From: Elstera litoralis
Lineage (GTDB): Bacteria > Pseudomonadota > Alphaproteobacteria > Elsterales > Elsteraceae
Assembly: GCF_000963705.1 (NCBI RefSeq)
Contig: NZ_LAJY01000010.1
Coordinates: 888 to 16,110, forward strand
Reading direction: 5' to 3'
DNA length: 15,223 bases
Shown: positions 1 through 7,028 of the stretch, piece by piece
Layout: the number at the start of each line of letters is the position of its first letter
Numbering within the stretch: the first letter of the stretch is position 1
Translations under genes and position numbers: made by a program
Notes under the pieces: generated by a model
Told to the model about the DNA's origin: nothing
Database searches by the model: none
The model's input: only the letters and a program-made list of their open reading frames with translations

Positions 1-23
1 GCAAACGAACAAGGTCTCTCCCC

Positions 24-773
24 ATGCCACGGTATCGTTTCACGGTGGAATATGACGGTGCTCCCTACTCCGGCTGGCAGCGGCAGAAGTCGGGCGTGCC
101 CAGCGTGCAGCAGGCGCTTGAAACCGCGCTGCTCGCCTGTTCGCAGGAGGAGGTGACGGTCCATGCCAGCGGGCGGACCGATGCGGGCGTTCACGCGCGC
201 GGGCAGGTGGTGCATGTGACGATGAGCAAAGCCTGGAATCCGTACCGGCTGATGCAGGCGGTGAATTTTCATCTAAAGCCGCAGCCGGTAGCGGTGCTCG
301 ATGCCGTGCCGGTGGCCGATGACTGGCACGCGCGGTTTTCCTGCATCGGGCGCTGGTATCTCTATCGGATTCTCTGCCGAACCGCCCCCCCGGCTTTGGA
401 GCGGGGCCGGGTTTGGTCGGTCGCCTATGCGCTCGATGCCGACGCGATGCAGCTTGGCGCAAACCGCTTGCTGGGAACGCAGGATTTCACCAGTTTCCGG
501 GCGAGCCTCTGCCAAGCCGACTCGCCGGTGCGGACCTTGGACCGGCTGGAGGTTGCGCGCGTTGGCGATGAAATCCACATCACCGCCGCCGCCCGGTCGT
601 TCCTACATCATCAGGTGCGCAATATGGTCGGTACGCTCGCGCTCGTCGGGCAAAAAAAATGGACGGCGGATGATGTGACCGCCGCCCTTGAGGCCAAAGA
701 CCGTTCCGCCGCCGGACCAACCGCGCCCGCTGAAGGTTTGTACTTCATGGGCGCGGTCTATCCGGAGGAGTAA
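24..773 (+). CDS. truA: tRNA pseudouridine(38-40) synthase TruA
   Basis: TruA converts uridine to pseudouridine at positions 38-40 of the tRNA anticodon arm in the cytoplasm. The 249-residue product has the usual family length. The family signature ASGRTDAGVHA lies at residues 48-58, with catalytic Asp53 in its centre. The N-terminal RYRFTVEYDGAPYSGWQRQ block and a C-terminal HHQVRNMVGTL segment are also typical. The ATG at 24 begins the conserved N-terminus, so the start is secure even though no strong Shine-Dalgarno site is visible in the 23 bases before it. In many alphaproteobacteria truA follows def-fmt; that part would lie to the left of the window and cannot be checked. It converges on tctA with only 4 bases between the stop codons. 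Confidence 0.97.
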   Translation: MPRYRFTVEYDGAPYSGWQRQKSGVPSVQQALETALLACSQEEVTVHASGRTDAGVHARGQVVHVTMSKAWNPYRLMQAVNFHLKPQPVAVLDAVPVADDWHARFSCIGRWYLYRILCRTAPPALERGRVWSVAYALDADAMQLGANRLLGTQDFTSFRASLCQADSPVRTLDRLEVARVGDEIHITAAARSFLHHQVRNMVGTLALVGQKKWTADDVTAALEAKDRSAAGPTAPAEGLYFMGAVYPEE

Positions 774-787
774 AAAATTACTCTTCC
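764..787. other. Inverted repeat spanning the stop codons of convergent truA and tctA
   Basis: GGAGGAGTAA (764-773) and TTACTCTTCC (778-787) form a 10-bp stem with one G-T pair around an AAAA loop. Each arm contains one gene's TAA stop. The symmetry exists because both proteins end in Glu-Glu-stop. Neither strand has a T run after the stem, so it is at best a weak bidirectional terminator. Confidence 0.5.
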
Positions 788-2280
788 TGGAATGCTTCCT
801 CGCGCTTTTTGCGCACCGAGGGGCTGAGCACGATAATCAGCGCCAGCGCCGCCAGCACCAACATTGTCGCGCTGATCGGGCGTTCGACGAAAACCATCGC
901 GTCGCCGCGCGACAGCGTCATCGCCCGACGCAGGTTTTCTTCCATCATTGGGCCGAGAATGAAGCCCAACAGCAGCGGCGCGGGTTCGCACTCCAGCTTT
1001 GCGAAAATATACCCGGCCACGCCGAACCCGGCCATCAGGAACACGTCGAAATTCGTGTTGTTGAGGCTATACACACCGATGCCGCAGAAGGCGAGAATCG
1101 CCGGGAACAGCAAATGATAGGGCACGGTGAGCAGGCGCACCCACAGGCCGATCATCGGCAAATTGAGGATGACGAGAAAGAAATTCCCGATCCACATCGA
1201 CACAATGATGCCCCAGAACAAAGTCGGCTGTTCGGTCATCACCAGCGGGCCGGGCTGGATGCCCTGGATAATCATCGCGCCCGCCATCAACGCCATCACC
1301 GGGTTCGATGGGATGCCGAGGGTGAGCATAGGGATGAAGGAGGTTTGTGCCCCGGCGTTATTGGCACTTTCCGGCGCGGCCACGCCTTCGATGGCACCCT
1401 TGCCGAAGCGTTCCGGGGTTTTTGAGAGTTTCTTTTCCAGCGAATAGGCCGCGAAGGACGAGAGAATCGCGCCGCCGCCGGGGAGAATACCGAGGATCGA
1501 GCCCAGCGTCGTGCCGCGCAAAATCGGCTTCCAGATGCGCTTGAAATCGTCGCGCGTCGGCAGCAGCCCCGTGACCTTCTTCACCATCACGTCGCGGTTG
1601 CGCTCGTCTTCGAGGTTCTTGATGATTTCGCCGACGCCGAACATCCCCATCGCCAGGGCAACGAAGTTGATACCGTCGGCAAGTTCCGGAATTTCGAAAG
1701 TAAAGCGCGGCGTGCCGCTATTCACGTCCGAACCGACGAGGCCGAGCAGCAGCCCCAGCACAATCATGCCGATGGCTTTTAGTAACGAGCCGTGCGCCAG
1801 GGCCACCGAGGCGACGAGGCCCAGCAGCATCAGCGAGAAATATTCGGCAGGGCCGAATTTCAACGCCATTTCGGCCAAAGGCGGCGCGAACACCGCCAGC
1901 AGCAGAGTTGCGACCGAGCCCGCGAAGAAGGAGCCCAGCGCGGCGGTCGACAGCGCCGCCCCGGCGCGGCCCTGGCGGGCCATCTGGTAGCCGTCGAGCG
2001 CCGTCACCACCGAGGAGGATTCGCCGGGCAGATTAATCAGAATGGCCGTGGTCGAGCCGCCGTACTGCGCGCCGTAATAAATCCCCGCGAGCATGATGAG
2101 CGCCGAGAGCGGCGGCAGGGCGAAGGTGGCGGGCAGCAGCATGGCAATCGTCGCCACCGGCCCCAGGCCAGGCAGAACGCCGATCAAAGTGCCGAGCAGA
2201 ACGCCGCCCAAGCAGTAGAAAAGATTTTGGTAAGTAACGGCCGCATCGATCCCGATGCTAAGATTTGCGAGCAATTCCAC
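778..2280 (-). CDS. tctA: Tripartite tricarboxylate transporter large membrane subunit TctA
   Basis: This is the large integral-membrane subunit of a TTT-family secondary transporter, which takes up substrate delivered by a periplasmic TctC-type protein. The 500-residue product has the family length. The N-terminal half carries GTLIGVLPGLGP (30-41) and the hallmark YYGAQYGGSTTAILINLPGE (about 68-87). A second, related block appears in the C-terminal half (ILPGGGAILSSFAAY, APESANNAGAQTSFIPML, TLGIPSNPVMALMAG), reflecting the family's internal duplication. About twelve hydrophobic segments are visible. The start is GTG, supported by GGAGGG seven bases upstream. tctB lies 15 bases upstream in the same operon, and tctC precedes it. 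The substrate cannot be told from sequence; citrate or another carboxylate is usual. No TctDE-type two-component regulator is in the window. Confidence 0.96.
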   Translation of the reverse strand: MELLANLSIGIDAAVTYQNLFYCLGGVLLGTLIGVLPGLGPVATIAMLLPATFALPPLSALIMLAGIYYGAQYGGSTTAILINLPGESSSVVTALDGYQMARQGRAGAALSTAALGSFFAGSVATLLLAVFAPPLAEMALKFGPAEYFSLMLLGLVASVALAHGSLLKAIGMIVLGLLLGLVGSDVNSGTPRFTFEIPELADGINFVALAMGMFGVGEIIKNLEDERNRDVMVKKVTGLLPTRDDFKRIWKPILRGTTLGSILGILPGGGAILSSFAAYSLEKKLSKTPERFGKGAIEGVAAPESANNAGAQTSFIPMLTLGIPSNPVMALMAGAMIIQGIQPGPLVMTEQPTLFWGIIVSMWIGNFFLVILNLPMIGLWVRLLTVPYHLLFPAILAFCGIGVYSLNNTNFDVFLMAGFGVAGYIFAKLECEPAPLLLGFILGPMMEENLRRAMTLSRGDAMVFVERPISATMLVLAALALIIVLSPSVRKKREEAFQEE

Positions 2281-2287
2281 GGTTCAG

Positions 2288-2293
2288 CCCTCC
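2288..2293 (-). promoter_or_regulatory. Shine-Dalgarno site fixing the GTG start of tctA
   Basis: Read on the minus strand this is GGAGGG, seven bases before the GTG at 2280. It lies in the 15-base tctB-tctA gap and supports the non-ATG start. Confidence 0.8.
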
Positions 2294-2295
2294 GT

Positions 2296-2757
2296 TCACG
2301 CGCCAAACCAGGGGCCGATCATAGGGATCGGCAGCCCAAGGGCTTTAATAAAGATAATCACGCAGAAAACCGTCAGCCCCGCTGCCAGCAGCACGGTCGA
2401 TTTCCAATGGAAATAAACACTGGCCGTAGCCGTGATGCCCACATAGGCGAGCAGGGCGGCAATCAGCCCGGCATTTCGCACCAAAAGGCCGAACACGACA
2501 GTTCCGACCAGCACCAGCAGCAGTTGCTTCCAGGCAAAACCCGTTACCGGGTCGCCGTCGCGGAACAGCGCCCGCAGGGTAACGCCGAGGCCGATCAGCG
2601 TGAGAACACTGGCCAGAATGGTGGGAAAATAGGCCGGTCCCATGCGGGTTGCCGTTCCCATCTTATAGTCTTGGGCAATAAGAATAAAACCCAGCCCCAA
2701 GCCGATAAAAATCAGACCGGAGATGAAATCCTTCGGATGGCGAATTGAAACTGCCAT
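2296..2757 (-). CDS. tctB: Tripartite tricarboxylate transporter small membrane subunit TctB
   Basis: TctB is the small, poorly conserved four-helix membrane subunit that pairs with TctA. The 153-residue product opens with a short polar stretch and KDFISGLIFIGLGLGFILIA (about 10-29), a typical TctB first helix. This is followed by GTATRMGPAYFPTILASVLTL, the family's recognisable GPxxFP region, and then two or three more hydrophobic segments. The start ATG at 2757 is preceded on the minus strand by a strong GGGAGGGG site. Position between tctC and tctA fits the usual tctCBA order. A stem-loop leader of about 160 bases separates it from tctC. Confidence 0.93.
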   Translation of the reverse strand: MAVSIRHPKDFISGLIFIGLGLGFILIAQDYKMGTATRMGPAYFPTILASVLTLIGLGVTLRALFRDGDPVTGFAWKQLLLVLVGTVVFGLLVRNAGLIAALLAYVGITATASVYFHWKSTVLLAAGLTVFCVIIFIKALGLPIPMIGPWFGA

Positions 2758-2793
2758 TGTGCGTTACCCCTCCCAGGAGTCGCGGTTTTTGCC

Positions 2794-2814
2794 GACCGTC
2801 TTGTGGCGACGGTC
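2794..2814 (-). other. Stem-loop in the tctB leader
   Basis: GACCGTC (2794-2800) and GACGGTC (2808-2814) form a perfect 7-bp stem with a 7-base loop, about 37 bases upstream of the tctB start. No T run follows on either strand, so it looks like an RNA leader structure rather than a terminator. Its function is unknown. Confidence 0.45.
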
Positions 2815-2867
2815 TTGGTCTCAGAAAAGGCAAGGCCCTGTCTGATGTCCCTGGCGGTAAGCCTAGC

Positions 2868-2895
2868 AAAAAGGGCGGAGAACCCCCCGCCCTTT
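2868..2895 (-). terminator. Rho-independent terminator or attenuator between tctC and tctB
   Basis: On the minus strand AAAGGGCGG (2895-2887), an 8-base loop and CCGCCCTTT (2878-2870) form a perfect 9-bp stem that runs into TTTTT (2872-2868). It lies 21 bases after the tctC stop and before tctB. It probably ends part of the transcription, giving more tctC than tctBA mRNA. Confidence 0.8.
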
Positions 2896-2916
2896 CTTTA
2901 GAGCGAAGCGGGCAGC

Positions 2917-3887
2917 TTAATCCGCGTAAACGCCCGCCGCCTTAATGATCGGCGACCATTTTTCGACTTCGGCCTTAACATGCTTGCCCAAAGCCTCCGG
3001 GGTCGCCCGATCCTGGCTGACCGGCTCGGTGCCAAGTTCGGCGAAGCGGGTCGTGACGTTCGGGTCTTTCAGAGCTTCTTGAAGCGCCTTGCTGAGCTTG
3101 GCGATAATCGGCTGCGGCGTGCCCTTCGGCGCATACATACCGTGCCACACTGCCACTTCGAAGCCCGGCAACCCGGCTTCATCCATCGTCGGAACTTCGC
3201 TCAGCGAGGCGACGCGGGTTTTTGTGGTAACGCCATAGACCTTAATCTTCCCGCCTTTGATTTGGCTGGTGGTATTGGTCGTCTGGTCGCACATGAAATC
3301 GACCTGCCCGCCGAGCAGATCATTCATGGCAGGCCCGGTGCCTTATAGGGAACCGTGGTGAGTTCGGTCTTGATTGCGGTCATAAACAGCATGCCGCACA
3401 GGTGCGAGGCCGAGCCAACGCCCGCATTCGCGTAAGAAACCTTATCCTTATTCGCCTGGGCGTAGGCCACCAGCTCTTTCAGGTCTTTCGCCGGAAAAGC
3501 GCTTTTGGCGACGAAGGTCATCGGCACGTCGGTAATCAGGCCGATCGGCGCAAAATCATTCAACGTGTCATAGGGCAGCTTGCGGTACAGCGCAACGCTG
3601 GTGGCCTGGCCGATATGGTGCAGCAGGACCGTGTAACCGTCCGGCGCGGCCTTGGCGACGCGCGCCGCGCCCAAGGTGCCGCCAGCCCCGCCGACGTTTT
3701 CGATAATGAGCTGCTGGCCGAGCGATTTACCCATCGACTGCGCAACAAGGCGGGCAACCGTATCGGTCGGACCGCCCGCGGCGAACGGCACGATGACCGT
3801 TACGATTTTAGTGGGATATTCCTGGGCGGAAGCCGCGCCAGCAAGCATGGTTGCGCCCGCAAGCGCCGACAAAAGAAACCGGGTCAT
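2917..3887 (-). pseudogene. tctC: Tripartite tricarboxylate transporter substrate-binding protein TctC (Bug family), frameshifted
   Basis: This is a periplasmic Bug-family binding protein that would deliver its ligand to TctAB. The first part (3887 to 3324, 187 aa) has a signal peptide with likely cleavage ASA|Q after residue 21. It continues with the family motifs YPTKIVTVIVPFAAGGPTD and ENVGGAGGTLGA. It ends abruptly after TVPYK at TGA 3326-3324. The second part (3327 to 2917, 136 aa) resumes the family sequence exactly: MNDLLGGQVDFMCDQ through the C-terminus. Restoring one G (one extra C on the plus strand at 3341-3342) turns AAGGCACC into AAGGGCACC. It then reads VPYKGTGPAMNDLLGG and gives one 323-residue protein of family length. 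As read, the two pieces overlap by ATGA. A GGAGGAG site precedes the first ATG. Either a sequencing error or a real null mutation. Confidence 0.9.
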
Positions 3888-3985
3888 AGACGTCTCCTCC
3901 GAATTTTAATTTTATTCGTTGAAGTTCGACCATACCCCTGCGGTGAACGCCCGGTCCATTGTGGTTTTCCGCAAGCTTCTCGCCG

Positions 3986-5092
3986 CTAATTCATCCGCTG
4001 CCCGGTTTGCGGGTCGAACAGCGAAATCCGCCGCCCATCGAGACGCAATGGCACCGGCTGATGGCGCGCGATGGCCGCGTCCGCCGGAACGCGAATGGTG
4101 AGTTCCGGCCCGACGCCGACGCCAGTGCGCGCCGGATCGAAGCGCATCAGCACATACATATCCGGCCCCGTCGGCTCGGACATCAGCGGCGTGGCAGTGA
4201 CGGTCGTCACATCCTCCGCCTCGGCCAAGGCCACATGTTCAGGGCGGAACCCCAGCGTCACCGGCTGACCCGCCTGCCCAAGAGCGACATCAAGCCCCGG
4301 CAGCGGAATCACGCCTTCCGCCGTCAGCACCGCCAGATGGTCGCCCGCCCGCCCGAAGCGGCCTTCGACGAAATTCATCGTCGGCGCGCCAACGAAGGAT
4401 GCAACGAAGCGGTTCGCCGGGCGACCGTAGACTACTTCCGGGCGGTCGCACTGCTGAATACGGCCCTGGTTCATCACGACGATGCGCGTTGCCATCGTCA
4501 TCGCTTCGATCTGATCGTGAGTGACGTAGATGATCGTGCGGCCCAAGCGTTCGTGCAGCTTTTTAAGCTCGATGCGCATATCGGCGCGCAGTTTGGCGTC
4601 GAGATTGGACAACGGCTCGTCGAACAAGAATACCGACGGCTCGCGCACCAATGCCCGCCCGATGGCGACGCGCTGCTGCTGGCCGCCGGAAAGCTGGCCG
4701 GGTTTGCGGTCGAGCAGATGGGTGATCTGCAATAGGTCCGCCACCTCGCCCACTTTGCGTTCGATGTCGGCCTTGGCGGTGCCGCGCATCTTGAGGGCAA
4801 AGCCGATGTTCCGGCGCACCGAGAGCGTCGGGTAGAGCGCGTAGGATTGGAAGACCATCGCAATATCGCGCTGATCGGGCTCCAGCGCCGTCACGTCGCG
4901 CCCTTGGATGGAAATACTGCCGCCCGACAGCGGCTCCAGCCCGGCAATCGCGTTGAGCAGGGTCGATTTCCCGCAGCCCGAGGGGCCGAGAAGCACGAGA
5001 AACTCGCCCTCCTCAATCGCCAGGTCCAATTGATCGATGATGGTGACGGAACCGTAGCTCTTGCGAACCCGGTTCAGATGAACGCCGCGCAT
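3986..5092 (-). CDS. gtsD: Sugar ABC transporter ATP-binding protein (MalK/UgpC/GtsD type)
   Basis: This is the cytoplasmic ATPase of a carbohydrate ABC importer (CUT1 type), driving transport through the GtsBC permeases. All nucleotide-binding elements are intact: Walker A GPSGCGKST (residues 36-44), Q-loop Gln82, signature LSGGQQQR (134-141), Walker B VFLFDEP (154-160) and switch His192. A MalK-like TOBE regulatory domain fills the last 130 residues or so, giving 368 aa, the usual length. I chose ATG 5092 over ATG 5098 because AAGGA (5105-5101) is eight bases from the former and only two from the latter; the earlier ATG would overlap the gtsC stop as TAATG. Last gene of the gts operon; no clear terminator follows, so read-through into tctC, 98 bases away, is possible. 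The symbol rests on operon context, since MalK-type ATPases are shared among many sugar porters. Confidence 0.93.
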   Translation of the reverse strand: MRGVHLNRVRKSYGSVTIIDQLDLAIEEGEFLVLLGPSGCGKSTLLNAIAGLEPLSGGSISIQGRDVTALEPDQRDIAMVFQSYALYPTLSVRRNIGFALKMRGTAKADIERKVGEVADLLQITHLLDRKPGQLSGGQQQRVAIGRALVREPSVFLFDEPLSNLDAKLRADMRIELKKLHERLGRTIIYVTHDQIEAMTMATRIVVMNQGRIQQCDRPEVVYGRPANRFVASFVGAPTMNFVEGRFGRAGDHLAVLTAEGVIPLPGLDVALGQAGQPVTLGFRPEHVALAEAEDVTTVTATPLMSEPTGPDMYVLMRFDPARTGVGVGPELTIRVPADAAIARHQPVPLRLDGRRISLFDPQTGQRMN

Positions 5093-5097
5093 ACTCA

Positions 5098-5946
5098 TTA
5101 TCCTTTCACCGCGCCCGCTGCGATGCCGCGCACGAAGAGGCGGCCCGAGCAGAGGTAGACCAGCACTGTCGGCAGCGCGGTCAGCATGGTTGCGGCCATA
5201 TTGACGTTATATTCCTGCTCGCCGAACTGGGAGCCGACGAGATTATTCAGCGCCACCGTCACCGGCTGGCTGTCGCGCGCGGCAAAGGTGAGGCCGAAGA
5301 GGAAATCGTTCCAGGTGTAGGTGAACTGCAAGATCACCGCGACGGCAAAGACGGGCAGCGACATCGGCAACATAATGTACCAATAGCTCGACCAGAACCC
5401 GGCCCCATCGACCCGCACCGCCTTAATCAGATCGGCGGGCACGGAGCGGAAGAAATTGCGGAACATCAGCGTGGTGAAGGCAAGGCCCCACACCACATGG
5501 GCGAGAATCACCCCGCCCGTGGTGCCGAAGAGCCCCAGCGTGCGCACCAGAATAATCATCGGGTACAATGTTACCTGCGGCGGAATGAACAGGCCGATCA
5601 AAATCGCCGCGAACAGAAAATCCGCATAGCGAACCTGGCGCAGGCTGAGGGCATAGCCGGTGATCGAGCCGACCGCGATGGAGAGAAACAGCGAGGGCAG
5701 AACGATCGCAATCGAATTGGCGAAATAACCGCCCATCCCGTCGCACTCGCCCGCCGTGCAGCGCCCTACCCAGGCTTTCCCCCAGGCGGCGAAGCTCGGC
5801 GCGTGCGGCAGATCGAACAGGCTGCCATTGCGAATTTCATCCATCGTTTTCAAGGAGGTGCTGAGCATCAGCAGAATCGGCGACAGCATCGCCAGCGCGG
5901 CCCCGGCTAGCAGCAGATAGAGAATAACGCGATTGTAGCGCATCAT
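5098..5946 (-). CDS. gtsC: Glucose/mannose-type ABC transporter permease GtsC (MalG family)
   Basis: This is one of two inner-membrane permease subunits of the sugar importer. The 282-residue product has six predicted membrane segments. It has the MalG-type cytoplasmic loop KAVRVDGAGFWSSYWYIMLP, which contacts the ATPase, and a C-terminus ending FVRGIAAGAVKG. From memory of Pseudomonas GtsC, several stretches match closely, including TSLKxxDEIR, WNDFLFG, DSQPVTVALNNLV and EYNVNMAA. The periplasmic-loop cysteine pair Cys63/Cys68 (CTAGECDG) is also shared. The reading frame stays open upstream to 6234, but that part lies inside gtsB and has no permease character. The start is set by the ATGA overlap with the gtsB stop at 5946-5943. 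The second ATG at 5943 is possible. Confidence 0.95.
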   Translation of the reverse strand: MMRYNRVILYLLLAGAALAMLSPILLMLSTSLKTMDEIRNGSLFDLPHAPSFAAWGKAWVGRCTAGECDGMGGYFANSIAIVLPSLFLSIAVGSITGYALSLRQVRYADFLFAAILIGLFIPPQVTLYPMIILVRTLGLFGTTGGVILAHVVWGLAFTTLMFRNFFRSVPADLIKAVRVDGAGFWSSYWYIMLPMSLPVFAVAVILQFTYTWNDFLFGLTFAARDSQPVTVALNNLVGSQFGEQEYNVNMAATMLTALPTVLVYLCSGRLFVRGIAAGAVKG

Positions 5947-6878
5947 CCGGCCCTCCGCGCTTTGCTGAGTTCGTAATAGATATAGGGCGCGACCACGGCG
6001 GCGACGGTGCAGAGCATCATGAACGCCCCCGCCGCCCCAAGCCCCAGTTCCTGCCGGTTCAGAATATGATCGACGACGAAGCGCGCGGGCAGATCGGAGG
6101 CAAAGCCCGGCCCGCCCCCCGTGAGCGCGACGACCAAATCGAAGGCCTTCATCACCAAGGACGATAGCAGCACGACCAGCGTGAAGAATACCGGGCGCAG
6201 CATTGGCGTAATGATATTGGCGTAAACCCGCCAAACCGGAATGCCATCAACCCGCGCGGCTTTCCAAATATTCGGATCAACCCCGCGCAAGCCCGCCAAA
6301 CACAGCGCCATGCACAGGCCGACCTGCTGCCAAATCCCGGCAATCGCTAGGGTAAAAATGGCGCGGTCGGGCCGAACCAGCCAGTTGAAGGCGAATTCTT
6401 CGAACCCGAGCCCGCGTACCGCCGCTTGCAGCCCGAAGCTGGGGTTCAGCAGCCACTGCCAGATAATCCCAGTGACGATGAAGGACATGGAGAGCGGCAG
6501 CATGAAGATGGTGCGAAACACCCCTTCGGCCTTCACGCCCCGGTCGATCAGAATAGCAAGAAAATACCCGACAACAATGCAGCCCACGGTAAACAGCACG
6601 CCGTGAATGGCGAGATTCTGCATCGCCTGCCACCAGCGCGCCGTATCGAACAGGCGCTCGTACTGCAAAAACCCGACGAACTCATAGCGCGGCAACAGGC
6701 GCGAGCGGGTGAGCGAAATCACGAAGGTCCAGGCGATGAACGCGTAGAAACAGACCAGCGTAATCGTGGTCGCCGGAATAAGCGCGACATAGGCCGAAAC
6801 CGCCGTCGGCAGCGCCAAACGCCGCTTTCGGACCGATACAGCAGGGGGAGACGGCGGGGGTTCGGTCATTGCAGGCAT
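5943..6878 (-). CDS. gtsB: Glucose/mannose-type ABC transporter permease GtsB (MalF family)
   Basis: This is the MalF-type permease partner of GtsC. The 311-residue product has a proline-rich cytoplasmic N-terminus, six membrane segments, and the EAA-type loop WKAARVDGIPVWRVYANIITP (about 205-225). Motifs I recall from Pseudomonas GtsB are present: LPLSMSFIVTGIIWQWLLNP, LAGLRGVDPNIWKAA, KAFDLVVALTGGGPGFASDL and PYIYYEL. The start is uncertain. ATG 6878 lies one base after AGGA, too close for a ribosome site. ATG 6869 (residue 4) has the same AGGA ten bases upstream. A 150-base gap with hairpins separates it from gtsA, and it overlaps gtsC by ATGA, so the two permeases are translationally coupled. 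Confidence 0.95.
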   Translation of the reverse strand: MPAMTEPPPSPPAVSVRKRRLALPTAVSAYVALIPATTITLVCFYAFIAWTFVISLTRSRLLPRYEFVGFLQYERLFDTARWWQAMQNLAIHGVLFTVGCIVVGYFLAILIDRGVKAEGVFRTIFMLPLSMSFIVTGIIWQWLLNPSFGLQAAVRGLGFEEFAFNWLVRPDRAIFTLAIAGIWQQVGLCMALCLAGLRGVDPNIWKAARVDGIPVWRVYANIITPMLRPVFFTLVVLLSSLVMKAFDLVVALTGGGPGFASDLPARFVVDHILNRQELGLGAAGAFMMLCTVAAVVAPYIYYELSKARRAG

Positions 6879-6880
6879 GT

Positions 6881-6902
6881 CCTAAAGCAAATCCCAAGCC
6901 GG
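6881..6902 (-). repeat. 22-bp motif before gtsB, copy 1 of 2
   Basis: Read on the minus strand: CCGGCTT, then G, then GGATTTGCTTTAGG. The same sequence with one changed base (C for G) lies at 11005-11026 on the plus strand, just before xseA. In both places it ends within 2-8 bases of an annotated start codon. It may be a promoter or leader element, or part of a dispersed repeat. Confidence 0.6.
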
Positions 6903-6978
6903 CGCAGCCCCGGACGGGGCCAACCGACTTTCACGACGAAAAAGGAATTGGGCACCACACAGCAGGAGGGTAGCAAGA

Positions 6979-7008
6979 CAGGGGTTTCCCGGGGGAGAGA
7001 AACCCCTG
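6979..7008 (-). other. Intercistronic stem-loop between gtsA and gtsB
   Basis: CAGGGGTTTC (6979-6988) and GAAACCCCTG (6999-7008) form a perfect 10-bp stem with a 10-base loop, 20 bases after the gtsA stop. No clean T run follows on the minus strand (TCTTGCT), so it is more likely a 3'-end-protecting or partly attenuating structure that raises gtsA mRNA over gtsBCD. A smaller stem, GCCCC-GGAC-GGGGC, lies at 6907-6920 in the same gap. Confidence 0.65.
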
Positions 7009-7028
7009 CCGTGCCGGTATCGTCCGGG

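Noticed and set aside
1792..2748. 318-codon open frame on the plus strand
   Set aside because: Antisense of tctA and tctB, rich in Gln, Arg and His, with no domain and crossing a real gene boundary.
3324..3350. Programmed ribosomal frameshift in tctC
   Set aside because: There is no slippery run at the junction (TATAAGGCACC) and binding proteins of this family are not known to be made by frameshifting; a simple one-base deletion explains it.
5947..6234. In-frame N-terminal extension of gtsC (96 codons)
   Set aside because: It lies wholly inside gtsB and lacks permease character; the ATGA overlap at 5946 gives the expected start.
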